From assembly GCA_002454505.1 (NCBI GenBank), contig DKJA01000036.1:49292-71022 (forward strand): DNA of 21,731 nt, given 5' to 3'. Source of the DNA: Oxalobacteraceae bacterium UBA6704 (lineage in GTDB: Bacteria; Pseudomonadota; Gammaproteobacteria; Burkholderiales; Burkholderiaceae_D). The notes below the pieces were generated by a model, which did not search any database, had not been told where the DNA came from, and saw only the letters and a list, made by a program, of their open reading frames with translations. Positions within the stretch are counted from its first letter, which is position 1. Each line of letters opens with the position of its first letter. Both the position numbers and the translations under genes were made by a program. Shown here piece after piece: positions 1-8,663 of the stretch.

Positions 1-824
1 ACTCGACGATCGCCTGCGCCCTCGTGGCGGCGAAGAAGGGCGTGCCGGTGATCCACGTCGAGGCGGGCCTGCGCAGCTTCGACCGCGCCATGCCGGAAGA
101 GATCAACCGCGTGCTGACGGATCAACTGTCCGACTTGCTGTTCACCACGGAAGAAAGCGGCCGCGCCAACCTGCTGAACGAAGGCATCGCGGACAGCCGC
201 ATCCACTTCGTCGGCAACGTGATGATCGACACGCTGCGCCACAACCTGCCGCGCGCGATTCCCGTCGCGGCCATCGCGCAGGATGCCGGCCGGCCCGGCT
301 TTGCCGACAACGGCTACGCGGTGCTGACGCTGCACCGCCCGTCCAACGTGGACGACCAGGCCGTGCTGCAAAGCCTGCTGGAAACGGCGGCCACGATCAG
401 CGAACGCACGCCGGTGATCTTCCCCGTGCACCCGCGCACGAAGGCCACGATCGAGCGCTTCGGCCTGTCCCACCTGCTGGACCGCGCGACGGTGCTGCTG
501 GTACCGCCGATGGGCTACCTGGAGATGCTGGGCCTGATGAAGGATGCCCGCGTCGTGCTGACCGATTCCGGCGGCATCCAGGAAGAGACCACGGCGCTGG
601 GCACGCCCTGCATCACGCTTCGCCAGAACACGGAACGCCCGATCACGGTGGACGAAGGCACCAATACCATCGCCGGCAACGACCCGGCCACGATCCTGGC
701 CGCCTACGAGGAAGTCATGACGGGCGGCGGCAAGGCCGGCCGCGTGCCGCATTTCTGGGATGGCCGCGCCGCCGAGCGGATCGCCGCCATCGTCGCCGGC
801 TGGCTGAAGGCGCGGGAGGCATGA
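1..824 (+). CDS. wecB: UDP-N-acetylglucosamine 2-epimerase (non-hydrolysing), 5' partial
   Basis: Interconverts UDP-GlcNAc and UDP-ManNAc in the cytoplasm, supplying a ManNAc-type precursor for the polysaccharide. The reading frame is open from the left edge (first full codon at position 3), so the N-terminal third is missing; the GTG at 24 is internal. Visible family motifs are HVEAGLRS (from 54) and PEEINR, which carry the two active-site glutamates, then LHRPSNV with the expected histidine codon at 333, and the UDP-binding DSGGIQEE from 564. The first residues visible (STIACALVAA) follow directly after the family's catalytic Asp region. The gene ends ATGA, overlapping the deacetylase by 4 bases. 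The family is clear; the exact role in this polysaccharide is inferred from context. Confidence 0.93.
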   Translation, partial: STIACALVAAKKGVPVIHVEAGLRSFDRAMPEEINRVLTDQLSDLLFTTEESGRANLLNEGIADSRIHFVGNVMIDTLRHNLPRAIPVAAIAQDAGRPGFADNGYAVLTLHRPSNVDDQAVLQSLLETAATISERTPVIFPVHPRTKATIERFGLSHLLDRATVLLVPPMGYLEMLGLMKDARVVLTDSGGIQEETTALGTPCITLRQNTERPITVDEGTNTIAGNDPATILAAYEEVMTGGGKAGRVPHFWDGRAAERIAAIVAGWLKAREA

Positions 825-1669
825 TGCAGACGAAGCTGCGCAATGCGATGACGATCGACGTGGAAGACTACTTCCAGGTGTCCGCATTTGCCGATACCGT
901 CGCGCGCGACAGCTGGCCGGAGCGGGAATGCCGCGTCGAGGCAAACATCGAGCGCATCCTCGCCATGCTGGACGAGGGCGATGCCAAGGCCACGTTCTTC
1001 ACGCTGGGCTGGATCGCCGAACGCTATCCGGCGATGGTGAAACGCATCGTCGCCAGCGGCCACGAACTGGCCAGCCACGGCTACGGCCACCTGCGCGCGT
1101 CCGACCAGACGCGCGAACAGTTCATGGACGACGTGGCGCGCAGCAAGGCGATCCTGGAAGACATCGGCGGCCAGGCCGTCCTCGGCTACCGCGCGCCCAG
1201 CTTCTCGATCGGCCCCGGCAACCTGTGGGCGCTCGACACGCTGCAGGAGGCCGGCTACCGCTACAGCTCGTCGATCTATCCGATCGCGCACGACCATTAC
1301 GGCATGCCGGACGCGCCCCGCTTCGCGTTTCATCCGAACGGTGCAGGTGGTTTGCTGGAAGTGCCGATCACCACCATCCGCGTCAACCACCGCAACCTGC
1401 CGGCCGGCGGCGGTGGCTACTTCCGGCTGCTGCCGTATGCGCTGAGCCGCCGCATGATGCGCCGCGTAAACGATACCGACGGCGAGAGCGCGATCTTCTA
1501 CTTCCACCCGTGGGAAATCGATCCGGGCCAGCCGCGCATGGCCGGCATCAACCTGAAGACCCGCTTCCGCCACTACGTGAACCTGCAGCGCATGGAGCGC
1601 CGCATCCGCGCGCTGACGCGCGACTTCGCGTGGGACCGGATGGACCGCATCTTCCTGGAGCGTCCGTGA
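821..1669 (+). CDS. XrtA-system polysaccharide deacetylase (NodB fold, DUF3473)
   Basis: Predicted carbohydrate esterase 4 enzyme that removes N-acetyl groups from the polysaccharide or a precursor. The 282-residue protein has TIDVEDYF near the start (D13 as general base, D16 as metal ligand), then SHGYGH with H86 and H90 completing the Asp-His-His metal site, YRAPSFSI at about 123-130, and FYFHPWE at about 226-232. This arrangement is the PEP-CTERM-locus deacetylase type (TIGR03006 as remembered) with its C-terminal DUF3473 region. Two in-frame ATGs lie at 821 and 824. GGGAGG at 814-819 is better spaced for 824, so the true start may be one codon later. No signal peptide is seen. The gene overlaps wecB by 4 bases and the next gene by 4 bases. 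Confidence 0.92.
   Translation: MMQTKLRNAMTIDVEDYFQVSAFADTVARDSWPERECRVEANIERILAMLDEGDAKATFFTLGWIAERYPAMVKRIVASGHELASHGYGHLRASDQTREQFMDDVARSKAILEDIGGQAVLGYRAPSFSIGPGNLWALDTLQEAGYRYSSSIYPIAHDHYGMPDAPRFAFHPNGAGGLLEVPITTIRVNHRNLPAGGGGYFRLLPYALSRRMMRRVNDTDGESAIFYFHPWEIDPGQPRMAGINLKTRFRHYVNLQRMERRIRALTRDFAWDRMDRIFLERP
1657..1660 (+). promoter_or_regulatory. Ribosome binding site deciding the GTG start of the FemAB gene
   Basis: GGAG lies 5 bases before GTG 1666. The later in-frame ATG at 1687 has no such site, so the GTG is preferred. Confidence 0.6.
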
Positions 1670-2775
1670 GCGTCATCGAACAGGCCATGCAGCGCACGCA
1701 GGCACCCGCCGCCGCGCCGGGGCCATTAACCGTGCGTTTGCTGCGCGACGATGCGGCCGACCGCGCGCGCTGGGATGCGTTCGTGCACGCCTGCCCGGAC
1801 GCCACCTTCTTCCACCGCGCCGGCTGGCAGCGCGTGGTCGCCGAGTCGTTCGGCCACCGCACGTGGTTCTATATGGCCGAGCGCGACGGGCGGATCGAAG
1901 GCGTGCTGCCGCTGGCGCAGATCAAGAGCCGGCTGTTCGGGCATTCGCTGGCGGCGCTGCCGTTCTGCGTGTACGGCGGCGTGGCGGCCGTTTCGCCGGA
2001 AGCCCGCGAGGCGCTGGACACCGAGGCGCTGCGGCTGGCGCAGGAGCTGAATGCGGGCCACCTGGAATACCGCAACTACACGGCGGCCCACCCGGACGAC
2101 CCGCGCTGGCTGACCAAGGACCTGTACGTCACGTTCCGCAAGGAGATCGCGGCGGACGACGAAACCAACCTGAACGCCATTCCCCGCAAGCAGCGCGCGA
2201 TGGTCCGCAAGGGCATCAAGCTGGGCTTGCACGCCGAGATCGACGACGACGTCGACCGCTTCTTCACCGCGTATGCGCACAGCGTGCACCGGCTGGGCAC
2301 ACCCGTGTTCCCGAAAAAATACTTCGCGCTGCTGAAGGAGGAATTCGGCGCCGAGTGCGAAGTGCGCATCATCGTGCAGGGCGAAGGCGCGGAAAAGCGC
2401 CTGGTGGCCGGCGTATTGAGCTTCTTCTACCGCGACGAGGTGCTGCCTTACTACGGCGGCGGCATGGCGCTCGCGCGCGACGTGGCCGGCAACGACTTCA
2501 TGTACTGGAACCTGATGCAGGCGGCCGCCGCGCGCGGCTGCCGCATCTTCGACTTCGGCCGCAGCAAGCGGGGCACCGGTGCGTTCGACTTCAAGAAGAA
2601 CTGGGGCTTCACCGCCCAGCACCTGCCTTACGAATACCGGCTGGTCGCTTCGACCGAGCTGCCGGATGTGAATCCCCTCAATCCGAAGTACCAGCTGTTC
2701 ATCCGCGTCTGGAAAAAGCTGCCGCTGGCGGTGGCCAACGCACTCGGTCCGTACATCGTCAAAGACCTGGGGTAG
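1666..2775 (+). CDS. FemAB-like XrtA/PEP-CTERM-system-associated protein
   Basis: The 369-residue cytoplasmic protein has the double GNAT fold of FemAB-type aminoacyl transferases and matches the PEP-CTERM-system FemAB family (TIGR03019 as remembered). The middle carries a basic segment, RKQRAMVRKGIKLGL (about 174-188). The C-terminal GNAT half runs from about 200 to 330 and ends in the hallmark DFGRSKRGTGAFDFKKNWGF (about 296-315). FemAB relatives transfer amino acids from aminoacyl-tRNA to peptidoglycan precursors; here the acceptor is unknown and may be a sugar intermediate. The GTG start at 1666 gives a GTGA overlap with the deacetylase. An alternative start is ATG 1687. The family is fairly certain, the reaction is not. 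Confidence 0.9.
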   Translation: MSVIEQAMQRTQAPAAAPGPLTVRLLRDDAADRARWDAFVHACPDATFFHRAGWQRVVAESFGHRTWFYMAERDGRIEGVLPLAQIKSRLFGHSLAALPFCVYGGVAAVSPEAREALDTEALRLAQELNAGHLEYRNYTAAHPDDPRWLTKDLYVTFRKEIAADDETNLNAIPRKQRAMVRKGIKLGLHAEIDDDVDRFFTAYAHSVHRLGTPVFPKKYFALLKEEFGAECEVRIIVQGEGAEKRLVAGVLSFFYRDEVLPYYGGGMALARDVAGNDFMYWNLMQAAAARGCRIFDFGRSKRGTGAFDFKKNWGFTAQHLPYEYRLVASTELPDVNPLNPKYQLFIRVWKKLPLAVANALGPYIVKDLG

Positions 2776-2778
2776 ACC

Positions 2779-4041
2779 GTGGAAGACCTGCTGCTGCTGG
2801 TGCACCGCATCCCTTATCCGCCGAACAAGGGGGACAAGATCCGCTCGTGGCATCTGCTGCAGCACCTGGCCGCCCGCTACCGCGTGCACCTGGCAACCTT
2901 CGTCGATGACGAGGACGACTGGCAATACGTGCCGCACGTGCGCAAGCTGTGCGCATCGTGCCATGCTGCGCCGCTCAGCCCCCGCCTGGCCCGCGTGCGC
3001 AGCCTGCGCGCATTGGCGGGCAACCGCGCGCTGTCGCTGGACTACTACCGCGACCGCAGCATGTGCGCGTGGATGAAGCACCTGGCCGCCAAGCACGATA
3101 TCGCCAATGTGGTGGTGTTCTCGTCGCCGATGGCGCAGTACGCGGAAATGATGCCGCAGGCGCGCCGCATCGTCGACCTGTGCGACGTCGATTCGGAAAA
3201 ATGGCGCCAGTACGCGCAGCAGAAGTCCTGGCCGGCCAGCATGATCTACCGGTACGAGGCGGACCGCCTGCTGCGTTACGAGCGCCAGATGGCGGCACAG
3301 GCCGATGCGGCCCTGCTGGTGTCCGCGCCGGAAGCGGAACTGTTCCGCCGCCTCGCGCCGGAAAGTGCCGGCCGCATCGGCTGGTACGGCAATGGCGTCG
3401 ATACGGATTATTTTTCGCCATTGGCCGCGCATGACAATCCCTACGCGCCGGGCGAGCGCACGCTGGTGTTCTGCGGCGCGATGGATTACTGGCCCAACGT
3501 GGATGCCGTGCAGTGGTTTGCCCGCGAGGTGCTGCCGCTCGTGCAGGCGCGCGAACCGCAGGCGCGCTTCTGCATCGTCGGCGCGCGCCCGACCGCCGAC
3601 GTGCTGGCGCTGGCGCAGCTGCCCGGCGTGACCGTCACCGGCACCGTGCCGGACGTGCGGCCGTACGTCGCGCACGCCGCGCTGTCCGTCGCGCCGCTGC
3701 GCGTGGCGCGCGGCATCCAGAACAAGGTGCTGGAAGCGATGGCGATGGCGCAGGCCGTCGTGCTGACGCCGCAGGCGCTGGAAGGCATCGACGCCGCCGC
3801 CGGGCGGGAAGTGAGCGTGGCCGCCGAGGCGGGCGCGTTTGCCGACGCCGTCTGCGCCGCGCTGGCCGATCCCGCCGCCGCCGGCACCATGGGCCGCGCC
3901 GCGCGTGCCCGCATCGAATCCTCCTATGGCTGGGAAGCCCGGCTGGCGCCGCTCGACGCGCTGCTGGCAGCACCCCGCCACGGCTCCGCCGCAGCCGTCT
4001 CCAAGCCCGGCGCCACCCCACCGACCTGGAACCGGGCATGA
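2779..4041 (+). CDS. XrtA-associated glycosyltransferase, stp1 family (GT4-like)
   Basis: Predicted cytoplasmic sugar transferase acting on the lipid-linked repeat unit. The 420-residue protein opens with IPYPPNKGDKIRS (11-23), the signature of the exosortase-associated stp1 family (TIGR03087 as remembered). It has a GT-B layout: an N-terminal acceptor domain, the linker GWYGNGVDTDYFSP, and a C-terminal donor domain with VFCGAMDYWPNVDAV and NKVLEAMAMAQ (N315, E319). The start is GTG 2779, three bases after the FemAB stop; the GGGGT just before it is a weak ribosome site. The end overlaps xrtA by ATGA. The last 25 residues are Pro/Ala/Ser-rich and unlike the catalytic domain. The sugar donor cannot be read from the sequence. 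Confidence 0.9.
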   Translation: MEDLLLLVHRIPYPPNKGDKIRSWHLLQHLAARYRVHLATFVDDEDDWQYVPHVRKLCASCHAAPLSPRLARVRSLRALAGNRALSLDYYRDRSMCAWMKHLAAKHDIANVVVFSSPMAQYAEMMPQARRIVDLCDVDSEKWRQYAQQKSWPASMIYRYEADRLLRYERQMAAQADAALLVSAPEAELFRRLAPESAGRIGWYGNGVDTDYFSPLAAHDNPYAPGERTLVFCGAMDYWPNVDAVQWFAREVLPLVQAREPQARFCIVGARPTADVLALAQLPGVTVTGTVPDVRPYVAHAALSVAPLRVARGIQNKVLEAMAMAQAVVLTPQALEGIDAAAGREVSVAAEAGAFADAVCAALADPAAAGTMGRAARARIESSYGWEARLAPLDALLAAPRHGSAAAVSKPGATPPTWNRA

Positions 4042-5594
4042 ACACGATCATCGATACCGACACCGCCGCACTGGCCGACGCAGCACCGGCCGTGCCTTCC
4101 GCGCCGCAGCCGCGCACGCAATGGCTGATCGCCGGCGTGGCCGTGCTGCTGCCGCTGCTGGCCTACTTCGGCACGGCCGCGTCGATCGTGTCGATCTGGG
4201 AGCGCTCGGCCACGTTCGCGCACGGCTACGTGATCGTGCCGATCTCGCTGTGGCTGGTGTGGCAGCGCCGCGAACTGCTGGCGCAGCTGCCGGTGCGGCC
4301 CTGCCTGCCGGCGCTGGCGGCCCTCGTGCTGTGCGGCGCGGCGTGGATGCTGGCGCTGCTGGGCGACGTGCTGATCGTGCGCCAGTATGCATTCGCGCTG
4401 ATGATCCCTCTGACGGTGCTGGCCGTGGCCGGCGTGGCGATCACCCGCGCCATTGCGTTCCCGCTTGGCTTCCTGCTGTTCGGTGTGCCCGTCGGCGAAG
4501 GGCTGATCGACCCGCTGATCCAGATCACGGCCAGCTTCACCGTCGATGCGCTGCGCATGACGGGCATTCCCGTGCTGCGCGAGGGGAACAACTTCAGCAT
4601 CCCGTCCGGCGACTGGTCCGTCGTCGAAGCATGCAGCGGCCTGCGCTACCTGATTTCATCGATCACGCTGGGCTGCCTGTATGCCTACCTGACCTACCGC
4701 TCGGCGTGGCGCCGCGCGCTGTTCGTGCTGGTGGCGCTGCTGCTGCCGATTCTCGCCAACGGCCTGCGCGCCTACATGATCGTCATGATCGGCCACCTGA
4801 GCGGCATGACGATGGCCGTCGGCGTCGACCACCTGATCTATGGCTGGGCGTTCTTCGGGCTCGTGATGCTGCTGCTGTTCTGGATCGGCAGCTTCTGGCG
4901 CGAAGACCGCGCCGCGCCGCCGCCGGCCCGCTTTGCCGTCGCCGGTGCCCGTTCGGCACCGGCCGCGAAAGTGCTGGCCGCAACGCTGGGCGTGGTTGCC
5001 TGCATCGGCGTGTGGCCCGCGTATGCGTGGTACATGGACCGCAACAACGCCACGCCGCCGGCCGTCGAACTGCGCCTGCCAACCGCGGCGCCGGAAGCCG
5101 TGCCGTTCACCGAGTGGCAGCCCGCCTTTGCGCCGGCCACCGGCATGCTGCACCGTTACTACCAGGTGGGCGGTGCGCGCGTCGGCCTCGACCTGCGCTA
5201 TTACCGCGACGGCGGGGCAGGGCGGCTGATCAGCTCCACCAACAAGCTGACCGGCCAGCGCGTGGCGTGGCACGAAACAGGCAACAGCATCCGCATGGAA
5301 GCCATCAGCGGCCGCACGCTGGAGCTGCGCGAAAGCACGGTATCCGGTCCGGAGGGGCGCTTCGTCGTGTGGCAGTGGTATGCCATCGATGGAAAAGTAA
5401 CCGCGAGCAACTATGTGGGCAAATTATGGCAGGCCCGGCAGAAATTCCTGACCGGCAGCGATGACGGGGCCGCCGTGATGGTATTCTCGCCGTACGACGA
5501 AGATGCCGCGACGGCGCGGCCCGCGCTGCGCGCCTTCCTGCAGGCCCATCTGGCCGCCATCGACGCCGCGCTGGCGGCGAATGCCCGCCGCTGA
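4038..5594 (+). CDS. xrtA: Exosortase A fused to a C-terminal EpsI (DUF3485) domain
   Basis: Inner-membrane cysteine transpeptidase-like enzyme that cleaves PEP-CTERM sorting tails from exported proteins. The 518-residue protein has about eight hydrophobic segments between residues 28 and 285. The triad is visible: C199 in VVEACSGLRYLISS (TGC at 4632), R244 in ILANGLRAYMIV, and H265 in VDHLIYGWAFFG. After a hydrophobic segment at about 310-330, residues about 345-510 form an EpsI-like periplasmic domain. This fused exosortase-EpsI form is typical of XrtA (TIGR03109/TIGR02914 as remembered). The start ATG 4038 overlaps stp1 by 4 bases. No PEP-CTERM substrate is encoded in the window, so its targets lie elsewhere. 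Confidence 0.95.
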   Translation: MNTIIDTDTAALADAAPAVPSAPQPRTQWLIAGVAVLLPLLAYFGTAASIVSIWERSATFAHGYVIVPISLWLVWQRRELLAQLPVRPCLPALAALVLCGAAWMLALLGDVLIVRQYAFALMIPLTVLAVAGVAITRAIAFPLGFLLFGVPVGEGLIDPLIQITASFTVDALRMTGIPVLREGNNFSIPSGDWSVVEACSGLRYLISSITLGCLYAYLTYRSAWRRALFVLVALLLPILANGLRAYMIVMIGHLSGMTMAVGVDHLIYGWAFFGLVMLLLFWIGSFWREDRAAPPPARFAVAGARSAPAAKVLAATLGVVACIGVWPAYAWYMDRNNATPPAVELRLPTAAPEAVPFTEWQPAFAPATGMLHRYYQVGGARVGLDLRYYRDGGAGRLISSTNKLTGQRVAWHETGNSIRMEAISGRTLELRESTVSGPEGRFVVWQWYAIDGKVTASNYVGKLWQARQKFLTGSDDGAAVMVFSPYDEDAATARPALRAFLQAHLAAIDAALAANARR

Positions 5595-5610
5595 TCGTCC
5601 GCTTATCGCC

Positions 5611-6780
5611 ATGAACGACATCCCCCTTATCGTCCACCTGATCTACCGGCTCGACTTCGGCGGCCTGGAGACGCTGCTGGTCGAACGCATCAACCGTATG
5701 CCGGCCGAGTGCTACCGGCACGCGATCGTCTGCCTGACGGACGTGAATCCCGCGTTCGCGCAAAAGATCGCCCGCGCGGACGTGACGGTGCACGCGCTGC
5801 GCAAGCAGCCCGGCCTGTCGCTGGCCACGCACGGTGCGCTGTGGCGGCTGCTGCGCCAGTTGCAGCCGGCCGTGCTGCACTCGTATAACCTGTCGGCCAT
5901 CGAATACGGCCCCGCCGCGCTGCTGGCCGGCGTGCCGGTGCGCGTCAACGGCGCCCACGGCCGCGATGCCGACGACCCGCACGGCACCAACCGCAAGCAC
6001 AACCTGCTGCGCCGGCTGATGGTGCCGTTCTACGACTGCTGCTACGCCAATTCGGCGGCGATGGAAACGTGGAACCGCGACGTCATCGGCGTGCCGGCCG
6101 CCAAGAGCCGCATGCTGGCCAACGGCATCGATGCCGAGCGTTTTCGTCCCCGCACGGCGGCCGACGTCGCGCAGGTGGCCGATTGCCCGTTCGGGCCGGA
6201 ACACGTGGTGATCGGCACGGTCGGCCGCGTGCAGGCCGTGAAGGACCATGCCACGCTGCTCGACGCGTTCGCGCTGGTGCACGCGAAGGTCCCGCATGCA
6301 CGCCTCGTCATCGCCGGCGACGGCCCGCTGCTGCAGCCGCTGCGCGATAAAGCCGCCGCGCTGGGCCTGGCCGATGCCGTCTGGCTGCCGGGCGCACGCA
6401 CGGACGTGGCGCAGATCCTGCGCACGCTGCACGTGTTCGCGATGTCGTCGATCGCCGAAGGCACGCCCGGTTCGGCGCTGGAAGCGATGGCCACCGGCCT
6501 GCCGGTGGTCGGCACGCGCGTGGGCGGCATCCCGGAAGTGGTGGACAACGGCGTCACCGGCTTCCTCGTGCCGCCGTCGGACGCGCCGGCGCTGGCCGCC
6601 GCACTGGAACAATACGTGCTTTCGCCCGAGCTGGCGGCAAGGCATGGCGCAGCAGGCCGCGAACGCGTGCTGCACAAATACAGCATGGCAGCGATGGTCG
6701 CGGCTTACCGCGGCATGTACGACGCGCTGTGCGAACGAAAAATCAAGATCGGAAGGGCGGTGCCATCATGTGCGGAATAG
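5611..6780 (+). CDS. XrtA-associated glycosyltransferase, stp2 family (GT4)
   Basis: Predicted retaining GT-B glycosyltransferase adding a sugar to the repeat unit in the cytoplasm. The 389-residue protein has IYRLDFGGLE near the N terminus (11-20), characteristic of the stp2 family (TIGR03088 as remembered). The donor half carries VGRVQAVKDH, IAGDGPLLQPL and the GT4 EX7E pair E283/E291 in IAEGTPGSALEAMATGLPVV. The start is uncertain: ATG 5611 fits the family N terminus but lacks a good ribosome site, while in-frame ATG 5581 would overlap xrtA by 14 bases and add ten residues. The 3' end overlaps the amidotransferase by 13 bases, so the last residues are constrained by the next gene's start. 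Confidence 0.9.
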   Translation: MNDIPLIVHLIYRLDFGGLETLLVERINRMPAECYRHAIVCLTDVNPAFAQKIARADVTVHALRKQPGLSLATHGALWRLLRQLQPAVLHSYNLSAIEYGPAALLAGVPVRVNGAHGRDADDPHGTNRKHNLLRRLMVPFYDCCYANSAAMETWNRDVIGVPAAKSRMLANGIDAERFRPRTAADVAQVADCPFGPEHVVIGTVGRVQAVKDHATLLDAFALVHAKVPHARLVIAGDGPLLQPLRDKAAALGLADAVWLPGARTDVAQILRTLHVFAMSSIAEGTPGSALEAMATGLPVVGTRVGGIPEVVDNGVTGFLVPPSDAPALAAALEQYVLSPELAARHGAAGRERVLHKYSMAAMVAAYRGMYDALCERKIKIGRAVPSCAE

Positions 6781-8663
6781 TCGGAATCCTGGATACGCGG
6801 GGGCGGCGCGACATCGATGAAGCGGTGCTGCGGCGGATGAACGACACGCAGCATCACCGCGGGCCGGACGAAGGCAGCGTGCACCTGGAGCCGGGCGTCG
6901 GCTTCGGCCACAGGCGGCTGTCCGTCATCGACATCGCGTCGGGCCAGCAGCCGCTGTCCAATGCGGACGGCAGCGTGACGGTCTGCTACAACGGCGAAAT
7001 CTACAACTACCGCGAGCTGACGGCGCAGCTGCAGGCGCTCGGCTATGTGTTCCGCACGAAAAGCGATACGGAAGTGATCGTGCACGCCTGGACTGAGTGG
7101 GGCGAGGCCTGCGTGGAGCGCTTCCGCGGCATGTTCGCCTTCGGCCTGTGGGACCGCAAGCAGCAGCTGATGTTCCTGGCGCGCGACCACATGGGGGTCA
7201 AGCCGCTGTTCTACGCGATGCTGCCGGACGGCCTGTTCGCGTTCAGCTCCGAACTGAAGGCGCTGCGCTCGCTGCCCGGCCTGCCGCGCGACATCGACCC
7301 GCACGCCGTCGAGGATTATTTCGCCTACGGCTACGTGCCGGAACCGAAGACGATCTACAAGGGCGCCTATAAACTGTCGCCCGGCTACCGCCTGGTGCAG
7401 AAGGTCGGCGCGCCGCTGGCGCTGCCGGTGCGCTGGTGGGACGTGCCGTTCAAGCTGCACCATGCGATGACGGAAAGCGATGCGCAGGGCGAGCTGGTGG
7501 AGCGCCTGCGCGACGCCGTGAAAAGCCAGCTGGTGGCCGAGGTGCCGCTGGGCGCCTTCCTGTCCGGCGGCGTCGATTCCAGCGCTGTCGTCGCCACGAT
7601 GGCGGGGCTGACGGACGGCGCCGTCAACACGTGCTCGATCGCCTTCCGCGACAAGGCCTACGACGAATCCGCGTATGCCGCGCAGGTGGCGCAGCAGTAC
7701 CGCACCGACCATCACGTGCAGACGGTGGACACGGACGACTTCGGCCTGCTCGACACGCTGTCCGACCTGTACGACGAACCGTATGCGGACAGTTCGGCGA
7801 TTCCGACGTACCGCGTGTGCCAGCTGGCGCGCCAGCGCGTAACGGTGGCGCTGTCCGGCGACGGCGGCGACGAGAACCTGGCCGGCTACCGCCGTTATCG
7901 TTACGCGATGGCGGAGGAAAGCGTGCGCGGACGGATTCCGTCCGGCCTGCGCAAGCCGCTGTTCGGCACACTGGGAAAATACTATCCGAAGGCCGACTGG
8001 GCGCCGCGCGTGTTCCGCGCCAAGAGCACGTTCGAATCGCTGTCGCGCGACCTCGTCGAAGGCTATTTCCACGGCGTGTCGATCATGACGGATGCGATGC
8101 GCCGCAACCTGTTTTCCGATAAATTCCGCACCGGCCTGCAGGGCTACCGGGCCATCGACGTGATGCGCGGCCATGCCGCCGCATCGCCGACGGACGATCC
8201 GCTGTCGATGATCCAGTACCTGGACATGAAGACCTACCTGCCGGGCGACATCCTGACCAAGGTGGACCGGGCCAGCATGGCGCACGCGCTGGAAGTGCGC
8301 GTGCCGCTGCTGGATCACCAGCTGGTCGAATGGATTTCCGGCCTGCCGCCGGAGATGAAGCTGAAGGGCAGCGAAGGCAAGTACATCTTCAAGAAAAGCA
8401 TGGAGAAGTTCCTGCCGCACGATATCCTGTACCGCCGCAAGCAGGGCTTTGCGGTACCGCTGGCGGCATGGTTCCGCGGCCCGCTGCGCGAGCGCGTGCG
8501 CACGTCGCTGCTGGGGCCCAACCTGGCCGCCACGGGCATGTTCAACCAGGCTTACCTGGCCGAGATGGTGGAGCATCACCAGTCCGGCCGCCGGGACTAC
8601 AGCGCGCCGATCTGGACGCTGCTGATGTTCGAAGCCTTCATCAGGAAGGAAATGCAAGCGTGA
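6768..8663 (+). CDS. XrtA-associated asparagine synthase-like amidotransferase
   Basis: Class II glutamine amidotransferase joined to an asparagine-synthase-like ATP pyrophosphatase domain. It probably amidates a carboxyl group, such as a uronic acid, on the polysaccharide precursor in the cytoplasm. The 631-residue protein begins MCGIVGIL, so C2 becomes the N-terminal nucleophile, which fixes ATG 6768 as the start; GGAAGG at 6751-6756 can serve as ribosome site. The glutaminase half runs to about residue 200 (FNGE-type YNGEIYNYREL, FRGMFAFGLWD). The synthetase half has the ATP loop SGGVDSS (266-272) and SGDGGDENLAGYRRYR. The length suits the exosortase A amidotransferase 1 family (TIGR03108 as remembered). 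True asparagine synthase activity is less likely in this setting but cannot be excluded. Confidence 0.92.
   Translation: MCGIVGILDTRGRRDIDEAVLRRMNDTQHHRGPDEGSVHLEPGVGFGHRRLSVIDIASGQQPLSNADGSVTVCYNGEIYNYRELTAQLQALGYVFRTKSDTEVIVHAWTEWGEACVERFRGMFAFGLWDRKQQLMFLARDHMGVKPLFYAMLPDGLFAFSSELKALRSLPGLPRDIDPHAVEDYFAYGYVPEPKTIYKGAYKLSPGYRLVQKVGAPLALPVRWWDVPFKLHHAMTESDAQGELVERLRDAVKSQLVAEVPLGAFLSGGVDSSAVVATMAGLTDGAVNTCSIAFRDKAYDESAYAAQVAQQYRTDHHVQTVDTDDFGLLDTLSDLYDEPYADSSAIPTYRVCQLARQRVTVALSGDGGDENLAGYRRYRYAMAEESVRGRIPSGLRKPLFGTLGKYYPKADWAPRVFRAKSTFESLSRDLVEGYFHGVSIMTDAMRRNLFSDKFRTGLQGYRAIDVMRGHAAASPTDDPLSMIQYLDMKTYLPGDILTKVDRASMAHALEVRVPLLDHQLVEWISGLPPEMKLKGSEGKYIFKKSMEKFLPHDILYRRKQGFAVPLAAWFRGPLRERVRTSLLGPNLAATGMFNQAYLAEMVEHHQSGRRDYSAPIWTLLMFEAFIRKEMQA

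Noticed and set aside
1726..3981. A 751-codon open frame on the minus strand
   Set aside because: It lies opposite two clear genes, is rich in His/Arg/Gln/Val as expected of an antisense frame in G+C-rich DNA, and shows no domain. Other long minus-strand frames across 1-16200 were dismissed for the same reason.
6768..8663. Housekeeping asparagine synthetase (asnB)
   Set aside because: Domains are the same, but length, neighbours and family features fit the exosortase-associated amidotransferase; asparagine synthesis cannot be fully excluded.
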